Shown piece by piece: positions 11,726 through 22,778 of a stretch of 64,000 nt of DNA (the stretch's first letter is position 1; every line of letters begins with the position of its first letter). A program made the translations under genes and the position numbers. The DNA comes from Diphasiastrum complanatum (Eukaryota; Streptophyta; Lycopodiopsida; Lycopodiales; Lycopodiaceae), in assembly GCA_029204225.1 (NCBI GenBank), contig CM055099.1:54759373-54823372 (forward strand), written 5' to 3'. Below the pieces are notes generated by a model that worked only from the letters and a program-made list of their open reading frames with translations, did no database searches and had not been told where the DNA came from.

Positions 11726-13980
11726 ATGTCTTCCACAGATACATCTCAGTCTCCTCGTTATACTATCTATCGTGATGTCCCATCTACAACGAATATCATG
11801 ATACCTCCTAGCACAAACATGGTCACTCAGTGGATGACCCTTGCGGAGCCTCTGCTTAATGCAATGGGTATTCATGAGAGAGCCTTTTAGAGAGAATCAA
11901 CATGGATTTCATCACTCTTGCCTTCAGTATGTGGAAGGAAGAGAAATCCATGTTTTATATCACCTTCTAGGGAGCCACACACAAGGTGCGCGTGACTGAG
12001 GCTGCCCTTGCTACCATAGGCATAGCGTCTTGTATCCAAGCCTCACCCAACCACAAAGTATTAAATCGAAGAAAAGCTCGAAGAGATGAAAAACCTTCGC
12101 TTTCCAGAGTCGAAAAGGTGCAGGCCAAACAGGCTATTAAGCCTTACATCGACCTAACAAATGATTTGCATTGGACCAATGACGACTATCTCATCGATGC
12201 CATCATTGAGCCTGCCATACACGAGCAAAAGAGACATTTCTGAAATATTTAAGATCGCTGACCTAGGAGAAGCTAAAATCTATCTAGGCTTGCAGATTGT
12301 GAGAGACTTTGAAGGTGGTAAGTTGTATCTTCACCAACAAAAGTACACTCAAAAGATCATTGAAGACTTCAAATGCTTGAATGCAAAGGTGTTTCCGTTC
12401 TGACACGTCGCGCTCTAATCATCGAGCTTCCGCTATCGCTCACACCCACACGCAATTTTGTAGATTTTTTTTTGCCATTATTTGATGGCAACTCAGCTGT
12501 AAAATCATCGAAGCAGTTTGACGCCACGGTGCCTGAGGGCTTTGAAGAGGGAGATGTTTTTGAAGAAGAAGAATTACCAGCACATGTTTCACGCCAACCA
12601 AGGACGGTACCATCAAGTCCTACTGCTCTTGCCGCCTCCATGACAGTAGATTCTGGTGATGCTCTCGGTTTGGTTTGAAGCCTTGCGCAAGTGATCCAGT
12701 CTATGTTGGATAAGAAAAAAGAAATGGAACAGAGAATTCAGACATGGAATCCGAAAATACTCTTATTAGCTAGAAGATTATTCAGCTGGACAAATAATTG
12801 AAGATTGCCAAGCATCATGAAGAAAAATATGAAGCTGAAAAGAAGACGACACAACAAGAAGTTGGACACCCTGAAGGATACGTTAGCTCCCTGCAGAATG
12901 CCCTGACAACCACGCAAGATCAGGTGGACAAGGCCATGCATGATGCAAAGCAACAAGTGCAGCTGCTACAAGGTCAACTGCAAATGGCGGAGCAGGATCA
13001 CACACGTCTCCAAGGTGAATTGGATGTGACCACCCTTGAGCATGATGCATATCTCCAGATGCAAATACCAGATCATCTGGTAACTCCGACGGAGATCGCA
13101 TATTTGTTCAAAAAAGTGGAAACTTACAAAGTGGCCCTTCAAGGATTCCAAGGCCGCTTTGAAAAGTTCAAAGGAGCAGCTTCAACTGAGTTGGCAAAGG
13201 CTAAAGCAACTATTAGTGTCTACAAAAAAGCAGCCGCTCACGTGTTGGAAGCCGGACCACAAATCCCAGTTTCGATCATGCCGCAGTTCTCTCCTCCGCA
13301 CCAAACTACAGTACCAATGGATACAGGGCTGGATTCGGGCATGGACCAGGGGGGAGCTCCAGAAATAGAAGAATAATCGCCAGTTTTACAGGCAGTGCAA
13401 CCGGGTCCATCCTCATCAAGGACACATCATTATTCAAAAGGCCCATCAGCGTCAAAGACCGGATCTAGAGTTTTCTAGCGCAACATCTTCATGAGTCCTC
13501 GCGTGGTGGTTGGGTCCTTAAGTTCAAGACCTCTGAAATAGAGGCCGACAAAGAAATGGACAAAATACCCACATTGGGAGAGCAACCGGCATGGAGAGTT
13601 ACCATTTTTGAGAAAACTCCAAAATCTATCAAGAGTTATGTGGCCAGCCCTCGCCAATTGCAGGTAGATCCGTATTATGTACCTATGTCAAGAAGGAATA
13701 ATAAATGGAAGGATTTGGGACTGGCTATGGACAAAATCACAATCCATACGCCCAATTGGCCAATCATCCATCAGCCATACACCTGGACGATATCAGTGGA
13801 TTTCCACCAAGGCTTACAAGCATATCAGCGGGAGTATATCCACTCTCTGAATCCGATAGTGCGATAATCGGTGATGTTTGCAAAAGATTTAACTCTGTTG
13901 GCATCAGTGGCAACCAGATGGGATGATTGTCTTCCTCGTCTAGCATTTGATCCAAATAAGCCAATGGCCTCAGAGAATAT
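11726..13980 (+). pseudogene. Extra ORF (aORF) of the Tat-like Ty3 element, coiled coil
   Basis: The likely start is the ATG at 11,726 (MSSTDTSQSPRYTIYRDV). The middle, 12,798-13,376, is a heptad-rich coiled coil (QDQVDKAMHDAKQQVQLLQG, MAEQDHTRLQGELD, KKVETYKVALQG) ending in a Met/Pro/Gln-rich tail. A third part (13,556-13,867) has EQPAWRVTIFEKTPKSIKSY. Stops and frameshifts break it, and a copia RT piece interrupts it at about 12,232-12,403. The same protein is encoded on the minus strand at 17,656-17,982. Function is unknown; extra ORFs at this position are known for Tat-lineage elements. Confidence 0.72.
12232..12403 (+). mobile_element. Copia RT fragment captured inside the Ty3 extra ORF
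   Basis: One frame reads ISEIFKIADLGEAKIYLGLQ followed by LYLHQQKYTQKIIEDFKCLN. This is the copia RT segment just downstream of the YVDD motif (the F-K-M-x-D-L-G and S-Q-x-K-Y blocks, as in the copia copy at 3,475-3,600). It is surrounded on both sides by Ty3 extra-ORF sequence. The minus-strand copy of that ORF shows no such segment at the corresponding place. Confidence 0.8.
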
Positions 13981-14238
13981 CAAGGATTAGTTGTCAGTTG
14001 CTCGACTATATTTTCACACAGCAATGATGGGAGGCGCTTGGGAATCTCGCTTCACGTCATGGACAACCTCAAAGTGGATTGTCTGATCTCATCATTGTTT
14101 TTTTCCACAAAATTTGGATTTTAATACTACTCGACTTGACTTTATGGAGAAGGTGCAGTACCATTTAATAAAGATTCATCGTGAAGCCAATAAAAGTCCC
14201 CAATAACTGCATCTCACACGTGTCGTGGAACCGCCACT

Positions 14239-14256
14239 AGTTTTGGTGGGGGATAC
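14239..14256 (+). promoter_or_regulatory. Polypurine tract of the + strand Tat-like element
   Basis: AGTTTTGGTGGGGGATAC lies immediately before the LTR start TGTTGGAGGG. The minus-strand copy has the matching AGTTTTGGTGGGAGATAC before its LTR. It would prime plus-strand DNA synthesis. Confidence 0.75.
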
Positions 14257-15001
14257 TGTTGGAGGGTTTGCGGATCCCAAGACAACCCTAATTCTAGTTA
14301 ATAAGTGAGAGGGATTTGGCAACCTGTGTGTGTAAGCCAACCCGATGATCACATAGTTATTTGATTAATTAGAAAGTCAATAAAAAGACTTTAGGCCTTT
14401 TTGTAGGATTTTAATGTTGTAGGGCCTAAATGTCAAGTTAGTGAATAAAGTTGGGTTTCCCTCCAATTTGGAGGGTTCCCACTCTTTTTTAAATTTGAAT
14501 AATTAGGGAGGCAGAAATGGACCAATAGGATTCAGAGGCCAGGGTCCTCCTCTCTACTATAAGAAGGGACCAACTCGAGTTCCTAAACATGCTCATTTTC
14601 TCATTTCAATAAAGCAGATTGGTTCTCTTGTGAAATGGGTTGATGAATGTCCTTGCTCTCTATCACTTTTCCTTCATCTCTCAGGCTTATTTTGTGTTTT
14701 GCTAATTGCTGGATCTGATTGTTATTGAGATTGCATGTTATTATACTTTTATGAGGGAGAAAGGGAGAGAGAGAAAGAGTAAGCTATCTTTGTTGTGGAT
14801 CTAGTGTTAGTGGATGTAGTGTTAATGCTTAGGGTTAATGGATGTTAGAGTTAGATGTGAATCTTCCAATCATGCTAATATTTTGAACTATACTATCACT
14901 CTCATGAGAACGAATCTATGCGTGACAACTAACTTCGTCTCTTTGATGCTAGATTGATTAGATCTTGGATTTAGATTAGGCAAGGAAAGGAACCCACTAC
15001 A
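14257..15001 (+). repeat. 3' LTR of the Tat-like Ty3 element
   Basis: It starts TGTTGGAGGGTTTG directly after the polypurine tract and ends CCCACTACA, giving 745 bases with TG...CA ends. The inverted copy at 15,758-16,708 has the same ends. A GA-rich stretch at 14,755-14,785 corresponds to the expanded (CT)n of the inverted copy. A CTATAAGAAGGG site near 14,557 is a candidate promoter TATA box. Confidence 0.85.
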
Positions 15002-15757
15002 TAAACAGCTGTTCTTCTAGAGAATTCGTCAATAAAGGTAATGAAGTACTTTGCATCTAGCAATGATGGAGTTTGCATAGGTCCACATATATCTGAATGA
15101 ACAACATCTAATAGACCTTTTGCTGCATGTCTATGACTCGATCTAAAAGAAATCCTAGTTTGATTTTCAAGGATGCAACTATGGCAGACAAGGAGATCGA
15201 CTTTGTTAGAAGGATAGTTGAGATCAAGTGCAAGGGATTGTCTGGACATGTTCAAAACAGATGTATAATTCAAGTGTCTTAAGCGATGATGTCATAGTAA
15301 TGCTTTATTGACAAGAACAGAGATTTTCAAGGCTTGACTAGAATCAGAATAACAATGTGCCAATCTATATAAGTATCCATGTCTCTTCCCGAGTGCAAGC
15401 ATCTTATTACTCCTATCAATAATTCTGCATTGATCAGACTCAAACTCCATCTTATGACTTAAATCTGTAATTCTACTTACTGATAACAGATTTGTAGAGA
15501 GTTTAGGAACATACAAGACTTTTGATAGTAGTTTGAATTGGTCATGCTGGAATCTTAATCTTATAGTACCTTCACCTTTGATAGGGTGACTGCTATCATC
15601 ACCAAGATGAACATACTTCTTTGTGCTGTAAGGCGTAAAGGAATGGAAAATCTCATGATGATTGGTCATATGTTGAGTAGCTCCAGAATCCAAAAATTAT
15701 GAATCATTTGAATTCGCGTTTTTGTCTTTGACCATAAAAGCGCCTTCGTCCAAAAAT
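15002..15757 (-). mobile_element. Copia pol fragment bracketed by two inverted Ty3 LTR ends
   Basis: On the minus strand the protease block LDSGATQHMTNHHEIFHSFT (with a stop just before it) begins near 15,700. It continues through VLYVPKLSTNLLSVSRITDL to a GAG_pre-integrase and integrase start (CHSCILENQTRISFRSSHRH, VVHSDICGPMQTPSLLDAKY, TFIDEFSRRTAVYV). The fragment stops at 15,002, where the + LTR ends, and at 15,757, where the - LTR ends. It is a different copia lineage from the one at 1-3,745. Confidence 0.88.
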
Positions 15758-15978
15758 TGTAGTGGGTTTCTTTCCTAGCCTATCCTCAACCCAAGATTCA
15801 AACAATCTAGCATCAAGGAGATGAAGTTAGTTATCACGCGTAGGTTTGTTCCCATGAGAGTGATAGCATATTTCAGGTTACAGCATGAATGGTAGATCCA
15901 CACCTAATTCTAACATCAATTAACCCTAAGCATTAACACTACACCATTAACACTACAATCCGCAATGAAGATAGCTTA

Positions 15979-16080
<102 letters not shown>

Positions 16081-16451
16081 AAAGGCATAAGAAATAGCAA
16101 TCCCAATAGCATTCAGATCCAACAATTAGCAAATGCAACAAAGCATGAGAGATGGAGGAGGAAAGAAGAAGAGCAAGGACATTCACAAATCCATTCCATA
16201 AGAGAACCAATCTGCTTATATTAAAATGAAGAGAGAACATGATTTCCAAACTCGAGTTTGGCACTATTTATAGTAGAGAGGAAGGCCTTGGCCTCAAGAT
16301 TCTATTGGCCCATTTCTACCTCCCTAATTATTCAAACTTGAAAAAAGAGTGGGAAATCAATTTGAATTTGAATTTGAACCAATTTTGGTGGGAGAACCAA
16401 CTTACTTTATTCACTAACTTGACATTTAGGCCTACGACCTTATTGATTCTA

Positions 16452-16561
16452 CAAGATGTAATGGATATTGTGAGTGGAGCTGAAGAAGAACCTACTGCAC
16501 CAAATGAAGCTGCAGCATTTCACAAAAGAACCAAAATTGCCCTTCATTTCATAAAAATGAA
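16452..16561 (+). mobile_element. Copia gag fragment captured within an LTR
   Basis: The + strand reads VMDIVSGAEEEPTAPNEAAA and then KRTKIALHFIKMN. These align with the copia Gag at 520-640 (FDIVLGVEEEPQAPQEQTKY, ALHCIKMN). The surrounding sequence on both sides is LTR: the sister LTR passes from TTTAGGCCTTTTTGT to the next LTR block without this segment. It is about 110 bases long and in antisense orientation relative to its host LTR. Confidence 0.85.
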
Positions 16562-16708
16562 CAAAAAGGCCTAAAGTCCTTTTATTGACTTTCTAACTAT
16601 CAAATAACTATGTGATCATCGGATTGGACTTACACATGCAGGGTGCCAAATACCTCTCACATATTAACTAGGGTTAAGATTGCCTCGAGATCCACAAACC
16701 CTCCAACA

Positions 16709-16726
16709 GTATCTCCCACCAAAACT
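16709..16726 (-). promoter_or_regulatory. Polypurine tract of the minus-strand Tat-like copy
   Basis: On the minus strand AGTTTTGGTGGGAGATAC directly precedes the LTR start, matching the + copy at 14,239-14,256 with one difference. Confidence 0.75.
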
Positions 16727-19085
16727 GGTGGCGGTCCCACAACACCTGTGAGATGTAGTTACTGTGGGCTTTTATTAGCATCACGTTGAATCTTTATTAA
16801 ATGATAATGCACCTTTTCCATGAAGTCGAGTCGAGCAGTGTTGAAATCAAGGTTGTGTGGCAAGAAACAACGATGGGCTCCGCCGATCCACTTTGAGGTT
16901 GTCCAAGCAGTAAACCGAGATTCCTAGGAGCCTCCCATCATAGCAACACGGAAATATAATCTTGCCACTTGCAGTTGATCTTTAATACTCTATGACACCA
17001 TTGGCTTATTTGGATCGAATGCCAAAGTGGGAAGACAACCCTAAACCCATTGAGTTGCAACAAACACCAGTAGAGTCAAATCTTTTGCAAACAACGTCGA
17101 TTGCCTCACTGTCAGATCGGTAGAGTGTAAATACTCCCGCTGGTATGCTTGTAAGGCACGGTGGAAATCCACTAAGATTTTTCAACTATACGGTTGGTGG
17201 ATTATTGGCCAATTTGGTGTAGGGATCGTGATCTTGTCCATGGCCAATCCTAGATCTTTCCACTTATTTCTTTGCGGCATTGGCATGTAGTATGGATCTA
17301 CTTGCAATTGGTGAGGGCTAGCCACATAACTCCTGATTGATTTTGGAGTTTTTTCAAAAACTGTAGTTCTCTAGGCCGGCTGCTCTCCCAATGCAAGTAG
17401 TTTATCCAACTCTTTGTTGGCCTCTATTCCAGAGGTCTTAAATCTAATAACCCAACCACCATGCGAGAACTCATAGGGATGTTACGTTAAGAAGCTCTAG
17501 ATCTAGTCCTCGACGCTGATTGGTCTTTTGAACAAAGGCCTGGTCCTTGAGGTGGATGGACCTACTTGCGTTGCCTTTGGAACTAGATGTACTTCTTCTT
17601 CTTCTGGGGCTCCACCATGTTTCTTGCCTGAATCAAAACATGTATCCAATCATGTCTACTCCTGTTGTTGAGGCGAGAATTGTGGCATCAATGGAACACT
17701 TATTTGAGGGTTGGACTCCAAAACCTGAACGACAACATTTTCATATTTCTTGATGGTTGCTTTGGCCTTTGCCAACTCAATCGAGGCGGTACCTTTGAAT
17801 CTGTCAAGGCGGCCTTGGAGACCTTGAAGGGCCACTCGATAAGTTTCAACTTTTTGGAACAAATATCCGATTTTTGTCAGAGTTACTGGATGATCAAGAA
17901 TTTGCATCTGAAGATAGGCATCACGCTCAATGGTGGTCGCATCCAATTCACCTTGGAGACGTGTGTGATCTTGCTCGGCCATCTACAGTTGACCTTGTAA
18001 CAGCTGTATATGTTGTTTTGCATCTTGCATAGCCTTGTCTACTTGGTCTTCTGCAGTGAGGGCATTCTAAAGTGTATTGGCATAGTTTTCTAGGCGATCA
18101 GCGAAATGCTATGCCTTCTTCATCTTAGCTTTAGACTTCGCTTCATGCTGCTTGGCGATCTTCAACTCCTTGTCCAGCTGGATGACTTTCTGGCTGATGA
18201 GAGTATTCTTAGATCCCATGTCTGAGATGCGCTGCTCCATTTCATTTTTCTTATCCAACATAGACTGGATTACTTGCACAAGGCTTGAGACTAAACCGAG
18301 AGCATCACCATAATGTACTGTCGTGGAGGTGGTAGCAGTAGGAGGAACTGGTGGTACTGTCCATGTTTGGCGTGGAGCTGGTGCATGTAATTCTTCTTCA
18401 AATATATCTTCTTCCTTGTAGCCCTCAAGTACTGTGGCATCAAACTACTTTGGAAATTTAACAGCTGGCCCGACCCAAATTGTATCTGATGTCTGAGCTG
18501 CTACGGTTTCTTGTAGTTCCTCCTGAAAGGTTTCTTAAAAAATATTCTCGGAAAGACAGTCTCAAATCCTCTTCCGGGGGATTGGAGTCCAAAGGGCGCT
18601 ATAATTTGGGGCATGACAAAAACTTTTGAAGCCCCAAGGGTGTCAGAATCATCAAACATGTCCATAAAATGCTAGGTATTTGGTGAAACTACTCTCGTGT
18701 GTGGGGTTGAGGCGGACTGGACAACTGTGATGGGAATTGTAGCCCCAATGGTCACAGACTGTCCTTGAGAGGAAGCAGAGGCTAAATAAGCATCAGAGGC
18801 AGGGGGAATGAGTAGTTCAGTGCAGGTGGCAGCTAGGGGTTGTAGCGCAACGGTTGATGGTTGTCTAGTCTATTGTCGTGTCGCGGGAGGCAAGTCAGGA
18901 ATAGCGATCTCGTTGCATACATGGTGCCGATTGTGAGGAAGATGCCTAGTGAGAAGACTCTGCTGGTGCTTCTTCATAGATTGACAGCATGGTATCGGTG
19001 TTAAACTCACGAAACCTGTCCTCCAGGTAAGAGGTGGATAATAGCGAGAGAAGAGGGTCGGCCGCAAATTGTTGCTTGGTGTTAC
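16727..19085 (-). pseudogene. Extra ORF and 3' part of a second Tat-like Ty3 copy
   Basis: This is the minus-strand homologue of the extra ORF at 11,726-13,980. The best open part is 17,656-17,982 (MAEQDHTRLQGELDATTIER, FQKVETYRVALQGLQGRLDR), 3' of a coiled coil that is broken by stops. Sequence further upstream (18,400-19,085) is Glu/Pro-rich and frame-broken. Gag and pol of this copy are absent; homology ends near 19,085, where a copia fragment begins. Confidence 0.75.
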
Positions 19086-19104
19086 ATTTTCTTGCCAGGG
19101 CAAG

Positions 19105-19233
19105 TGATCCTTCAATACTACTCCACAACAGAAATGGCCGCAGACATCTTCACCAAAGCACTTCCCATGATCAAGCACCAGAAGTTCTTCAACATGCTGA
19201 ACCTGACGAAGATACCAAGACACCAACCATGAC
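19105..19233 (+). mobile_element. Copia RNase H C-terminal fragment
   Basis: The frame ending in TGA at 19,231-19,233 reads YYSTTEMAADIFTKALPMIK then KFFNMLNL. This is the conserved C-terminus of copia RNase H (the ADI-T-K-x-L block). Only ~130 bases are present. The ~330 bases after it (19,234-19,560) contain no gene; they could be the copia 3' untranslated region or LTR start (a TGTTGG occurs at about 19,249), but no second copy is available to test this. Confidence 0.82.
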
Positions 19234-19574
19234 TTTAAGTAGGACTGTTGGCCTCCTTGGTGAATGACCAATTTCTATTTCAAGATTCTTCCTACACGTT
19301 TATTGATCTTTGATCTAGGGTCATGTGAAACCTATTTTGGAATCAAAGTCTGCTCATACCGGCAGGAATCACAACTTAGACAGCTGAACTATTTGAAGAA
19401 CAACTACAACGGACTTCCGGCTTGATCTCTAGCAAAGGGTAGCCAATCCTATTATTCTCCATGTTCAAATGTTAAGTTCAACTATTTGAAGATCATTGAA
19501 GACTTGGCCATCTTCAATGACTTCCACAAACTAGCATTTAGAACAAGTCTATAGAAATACATTAGTTTTTCAAC

Positions 19575-19856
19575 AGTTTGCAGAAATACACTAAGTGTGC
19601 ATTGGCGGCTGAGAAGGAGCGACACAAAGCATGGCATGATTGCCGACTGCACAAGAAGGATCTTCGATTAGGAGATCTAGTCCTCATGTATAGAACTAGG
19701 ATGATCAAGGGAAGGTTGAAGTTCACAGACGAGGGCCCGTACCGTGTCAAGGAAATCCTAAGCCATGGAGCCATGAATTTTGAACAACTAGATGGGACGC
19801 CGTTCGATACTCCCATCAATGGTAGCCAACTTCACAACTACTGGCCACCTCAGTGA
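19575..19856 (+). pseudogene. Ty3 (Tat-like) integrase C-terminal fragment
   Basis: A 92-codon open stretch ([60 protein letters not shown]) matches the integrase tail at 38,223-38,486 almost throughout, and the frameshifted tail at 10,640-10,895. This is the DNA-contacting SH3-like C-terminal domain. It is 5'-truncated: catalytic core sequence is absent. Confidence 0.85.
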
Positions 19857-20830
19857 ACAAATCCAAGATGAGGATGACACCTAACGCATCCAATGGTTAG
19901 ATCAAGTCTTATTAGAAGTCATCCCAGCCAGATTTAATGAAATCAAGCCAGATCTAGAGGAAATCTACTCAGATCAAGCAAAATCCATCAAAATTCAACA
20001 AGATCGGGCAATATCTGAACAGAGATCAAGGAGGTTCCAACAAGATCCAAGTGGGATCCATATTTAGATAGATCCAAAGGACAACAGATCATAAGATCAA
20101 CAACAATCAGCCTCCAATCTTGCAAATCAGAGATGACGATCTTGAGAAAAAACAACAAATTAGAGATAAAAATCACTTAAACTAATGGATCAGCTACCAA
20201 TTGCTCATCATAACTCTTGAGAAATTCTCCATAGTCAGATCTGACCTGGATGCAATGGTATACCACTCTATAAGGGCTATGGATCATAGAGTCTCAAGAT
20301 CTCACCAAAAAGCACTAAAAAAGAGCACTTTTTCCATGATTTTTTGAGATCCCTTGGGAACAGACTCTTGAGACTTTGTCAGTCACCACATCTAACTTAG
20401 ATACATCGATAAAATTCTCTGCGAGAGTTACTGATGAAAAATCATCAAATTTGAGTGTTTGCGAGGGTTCAGAGAACCAGAAACTAAGAAACCTTTGCAG
20501 GGCATTAAGATATGCAAACCAACCTTCGTAGAGGGCATAAATGAAATCAAAACAGTGAAATTAGCCTGCCTACATGGTCTGATCTTGAAAATCCAACATC
20601 TGGAACAAGTTGTGTGAGAGTTCACCTCCTACAAGGGTTGAACTTTTGCAGAACCTTCGCAGGGCAGTCAAATCACCTCTGAACATTTGCAAACTTCATG
20701 GAGGTCTTAGAATATTCTGAGAAGGAACCTGCAAAATTTTAGTCAGAATTGAGTTGAGGAAAGTGCACTTCTCCTAATACGCACTCTAATTTCCGCTATA
20801 TAAGGGGAAAATTCGAGTCATTTAATATGG
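19857..20830 (+). other. Post-integrase spacer of a Tat-like Ty3 copy
   Basis: Non-coding. The first half repeats AGATC-containing phrases (19,900-20,100). The second half holds AACCTTCGCAGGGCA-like motifs and their reverse complement CTCTGCGAGAGTT (20,420-20,660). It aligns with 38,487-39,560 of the intronic copy, except that the latter carries a GC-rich insertion. It ends at the TATATAAG site and is cut about 20 bases later. Confidence 0.65.
20797..20804 (+). promoter_or_regulatory. TATA box ahead of the Ty3 extra ORF (copy 2)
   Basis: TATATAAG in the context CGCTATATAAGGGG, followed by ATTCGAGTCATTT, is shared with copy 3 at 39,547. It is a consensus plant TATA box. The extra ORF it would serve has been lost from this copy. 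Confidence 0.55.
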
Positions 20831-21100
20831 TATTGCTCTCTCTTTAATCCCCAATCATGGATTGATGTCTCTATCACTCTCTTAAGTGGTCTTTGCGCTA
20901 AGTGTAGATAGTGTAATGTTATTCCAACTTCTTGCCATCCACCGAAAAGAGATGGATTCCCATTGAGAAATAATTTTGTTAGTGCAATCGCACCTTCAAT
21001 GAATAGATGCATCAAATGAATAACTCAAACGAGAAATTATGACCATGAAGTGTGCAACATCCTCCCAAGTAGGTGCTTCAACTACTATACAACAACTCGA
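20831..21100. other. Unassigned 270-bp stretch
   Basis: No motif, open frame or repeat copy elsewhere in the window was recognised. It lies between the truncated Tat-like spacer and the presumed LTR of the minus-strand chromovirus. Confidence 0.4.
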
Positions 21101-22037
21101 AAACAATATCATACATTTAACAAATAAGAAGAGCAGCCCACTAAGCTAGCTTTGAGTAGACGTCCACCAATGCCTCCAAAAGCCTCCAATGTGCCTCTCC
21201 TCCAATGCTCCTAAGATCCTTCCAAAAGTAGACAAACAAGATGGCCTTAAGAATTTACCACCCAACCATAGCTAGATCCAAGCTTCAAGCAAGACCTATC
21301 TAGCACCCCCTTGCTAAACCACAATCACTACCATCACAAACACAAGCATGCCCAAGATCCTACCCCCATCTAAGTCCCATACCAAAGATGGTGATCCTCA
21401 CAAGAGCAAGCAAACAAATTCCAAGCTCTCTACACACTAGCAATCCACTAGAGGTTAGAAGCAAGTCACAACACAAGAATTCTCCCCATCAATTGGGCAT
21501 CCTCTCCCTCTCTTATTGATGGCCAATGACACACTCCAAAGCACTATGGAATGCCTACACAAGCCAATAAGAAATGGGGAGGCAAATGAAGGGCCAAGAG
21601 GCTCACAAGTTAGTGGAATGTCAAAAGACACCTTTCATAACTTGTGGTTCTTGAATATAACTTCTTGGGTTCTTTAGGGGCATCTTGGGACCCTAGTAGG
21701 TGCACCCTCCTACTAGTTCCCCGTGACCCTTATGTGATCGCTAACTTTGGCCCAAGGCCTATTATGTAATTATAGCTCAAGGTTGAGGCCAAAGGTTTAG
21801 GATAATGACCAATACCCCAAGGTAAGGTCCTCCTAACACCTCACTAGGTTCCATACCTCTATCCAAGGCATAGACACCTATATGCCCTTATCCAAGGACA
21901 CCAATACCTTAATATAAAGGGAACTATCCTTAATTCTAAGGGTACCCATTATCCAAGGGTGATTCACCATTTAGCCCCCTAGACACCAAATGGGCAGATA
22001 TGGGTTAAAGTACTGCTAGTTACATTGGTATGTAACA
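21100..22037 (-). repeat. Presumed 3' LTR of the minus-strand chromovirus
   Basis: On the minus strand the LTR start TGTTACATACCAATGTAAC lies directly after a polypurine tract and the gag-pol C-terminus. The far end (about 21,100) is only estimated, because the 5' LTR is missing and there is no second copy for comparison. The interior is non-coding. Confidence 0.6.
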
Positions 22038-22050
22038 TTCCTTCCCCCTT
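22038..22050 (-). promoter_or_regulatory. Polypurine tract of the minus-strand chromovirus
   Basis: The minus strand reads AAGGGGGAAGGAA immediately before the LTR start TGTTACA. Its position after the chromodomain stop is as expected. Confidence 0.75.
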
Positions 22051-22089
22051 AACTTAAATTTCTCTTTGTAGGAAAAAATTTGGGAAATT

Positions 22090-22778
22090 TGTCTAGAGAT
22101 CAGTCTCCTTTTCCCAGGTATCTTCCTCTTCTAACTTGCCCCTCCACCTGATTAAAATTTTCCGAAGCACTCTATTCCTTAGAGTTTTCTGCCAACTATT
22201 AACAATTGCCTCGAGTTCAAGTGGCCACTCGTGGACTCATTACGAAGAAGCTCTACTAGATCTCTCATAGGGACCAAGGTTTTCCCAACTCCCAACGAGG
22301 ATTTTAACTCAATAACGTGAAAAATTGGATGAAATCCAATGTTAGCTGAAAGATCTAGTTTGTATGCGACCTTGTTAATTACTTGGATAACTTTAAAAGG
22401 ACCGCAATACCTAGGTGCCAACTTTGCATACTTACCAGTTTTCAAGTCCCTAAAGTGAATTGGGACCCTCAAAAATACCATGTCATTGAACTTGAATTTC
22501 TTGTGCTTTCGAGACAGATCAACATAGTGTCTTGCCCTATCCTGGGCACTTCTTATGTTGTCATTAGCCAGTTGTAACATTTATTGCATATCCGCAAGGA
22601 AATCAGCTGCGGCTTGCACCCTCCTAAGGTTCTTCATGCCAACGCTAATCGGTGATCGAGGTTGATAACCATACATAAGCATGAAAGGACTGAATCCGGT
22701 CGTTGAGTGTTTTGCACTATTATATGCAAACTCCATCAGTGGAAGGTAATTTTCCAAATCAGACAACCGATGGCCCAC
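22090..22778 (-). pseudogene. Chromovirus integrase C-terminus and chromodomain
   Basis: The minus frames read LPLMEFAYNSAKHSTTGFSP and FMLMYGYQPRSPISVGM (22,581-22,778). They continue with RHYVDLSRKHKKFKFNDMVF, KYAKLAPRYCGPFKVIQVI and FHPIFHVIELK (22,179-22,580). Near 22,100-22,180 ILIRWRGKLEEEDTWEKETD is a recognisable chromodomain, which places the element in the chromovirus branch. A frame change separates the tail and the chromodomain. Confidence 0.85.

Larger units (their letters stand above)
3845..15001 (+). mobile_element. Tat/Athila-like (non-chromoviral) Ty3 retrotransposon with extra 3' ORF
   Basis: The order is LTR stump, tRNA-Asp PBS, leader, gag, protease, RT, RNase H, integrase, untranslated spacer, coiled-coil extra ORF, polypurine tract and full 3' LTR. 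The integrase lacks a chromodomain, and its core resembles the OTA branch (Tat, Athila, Ogre). At about 11.2 kb it is long, as expected for that branch. Many stops and frameshifts make it inactive. Two related partial copies lie in the window (minus strand 15,758-19,085; plus strand 19,575-20,830), and another lies in the fimbrin intron (37,040-39,700). Confidence 0.88.
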
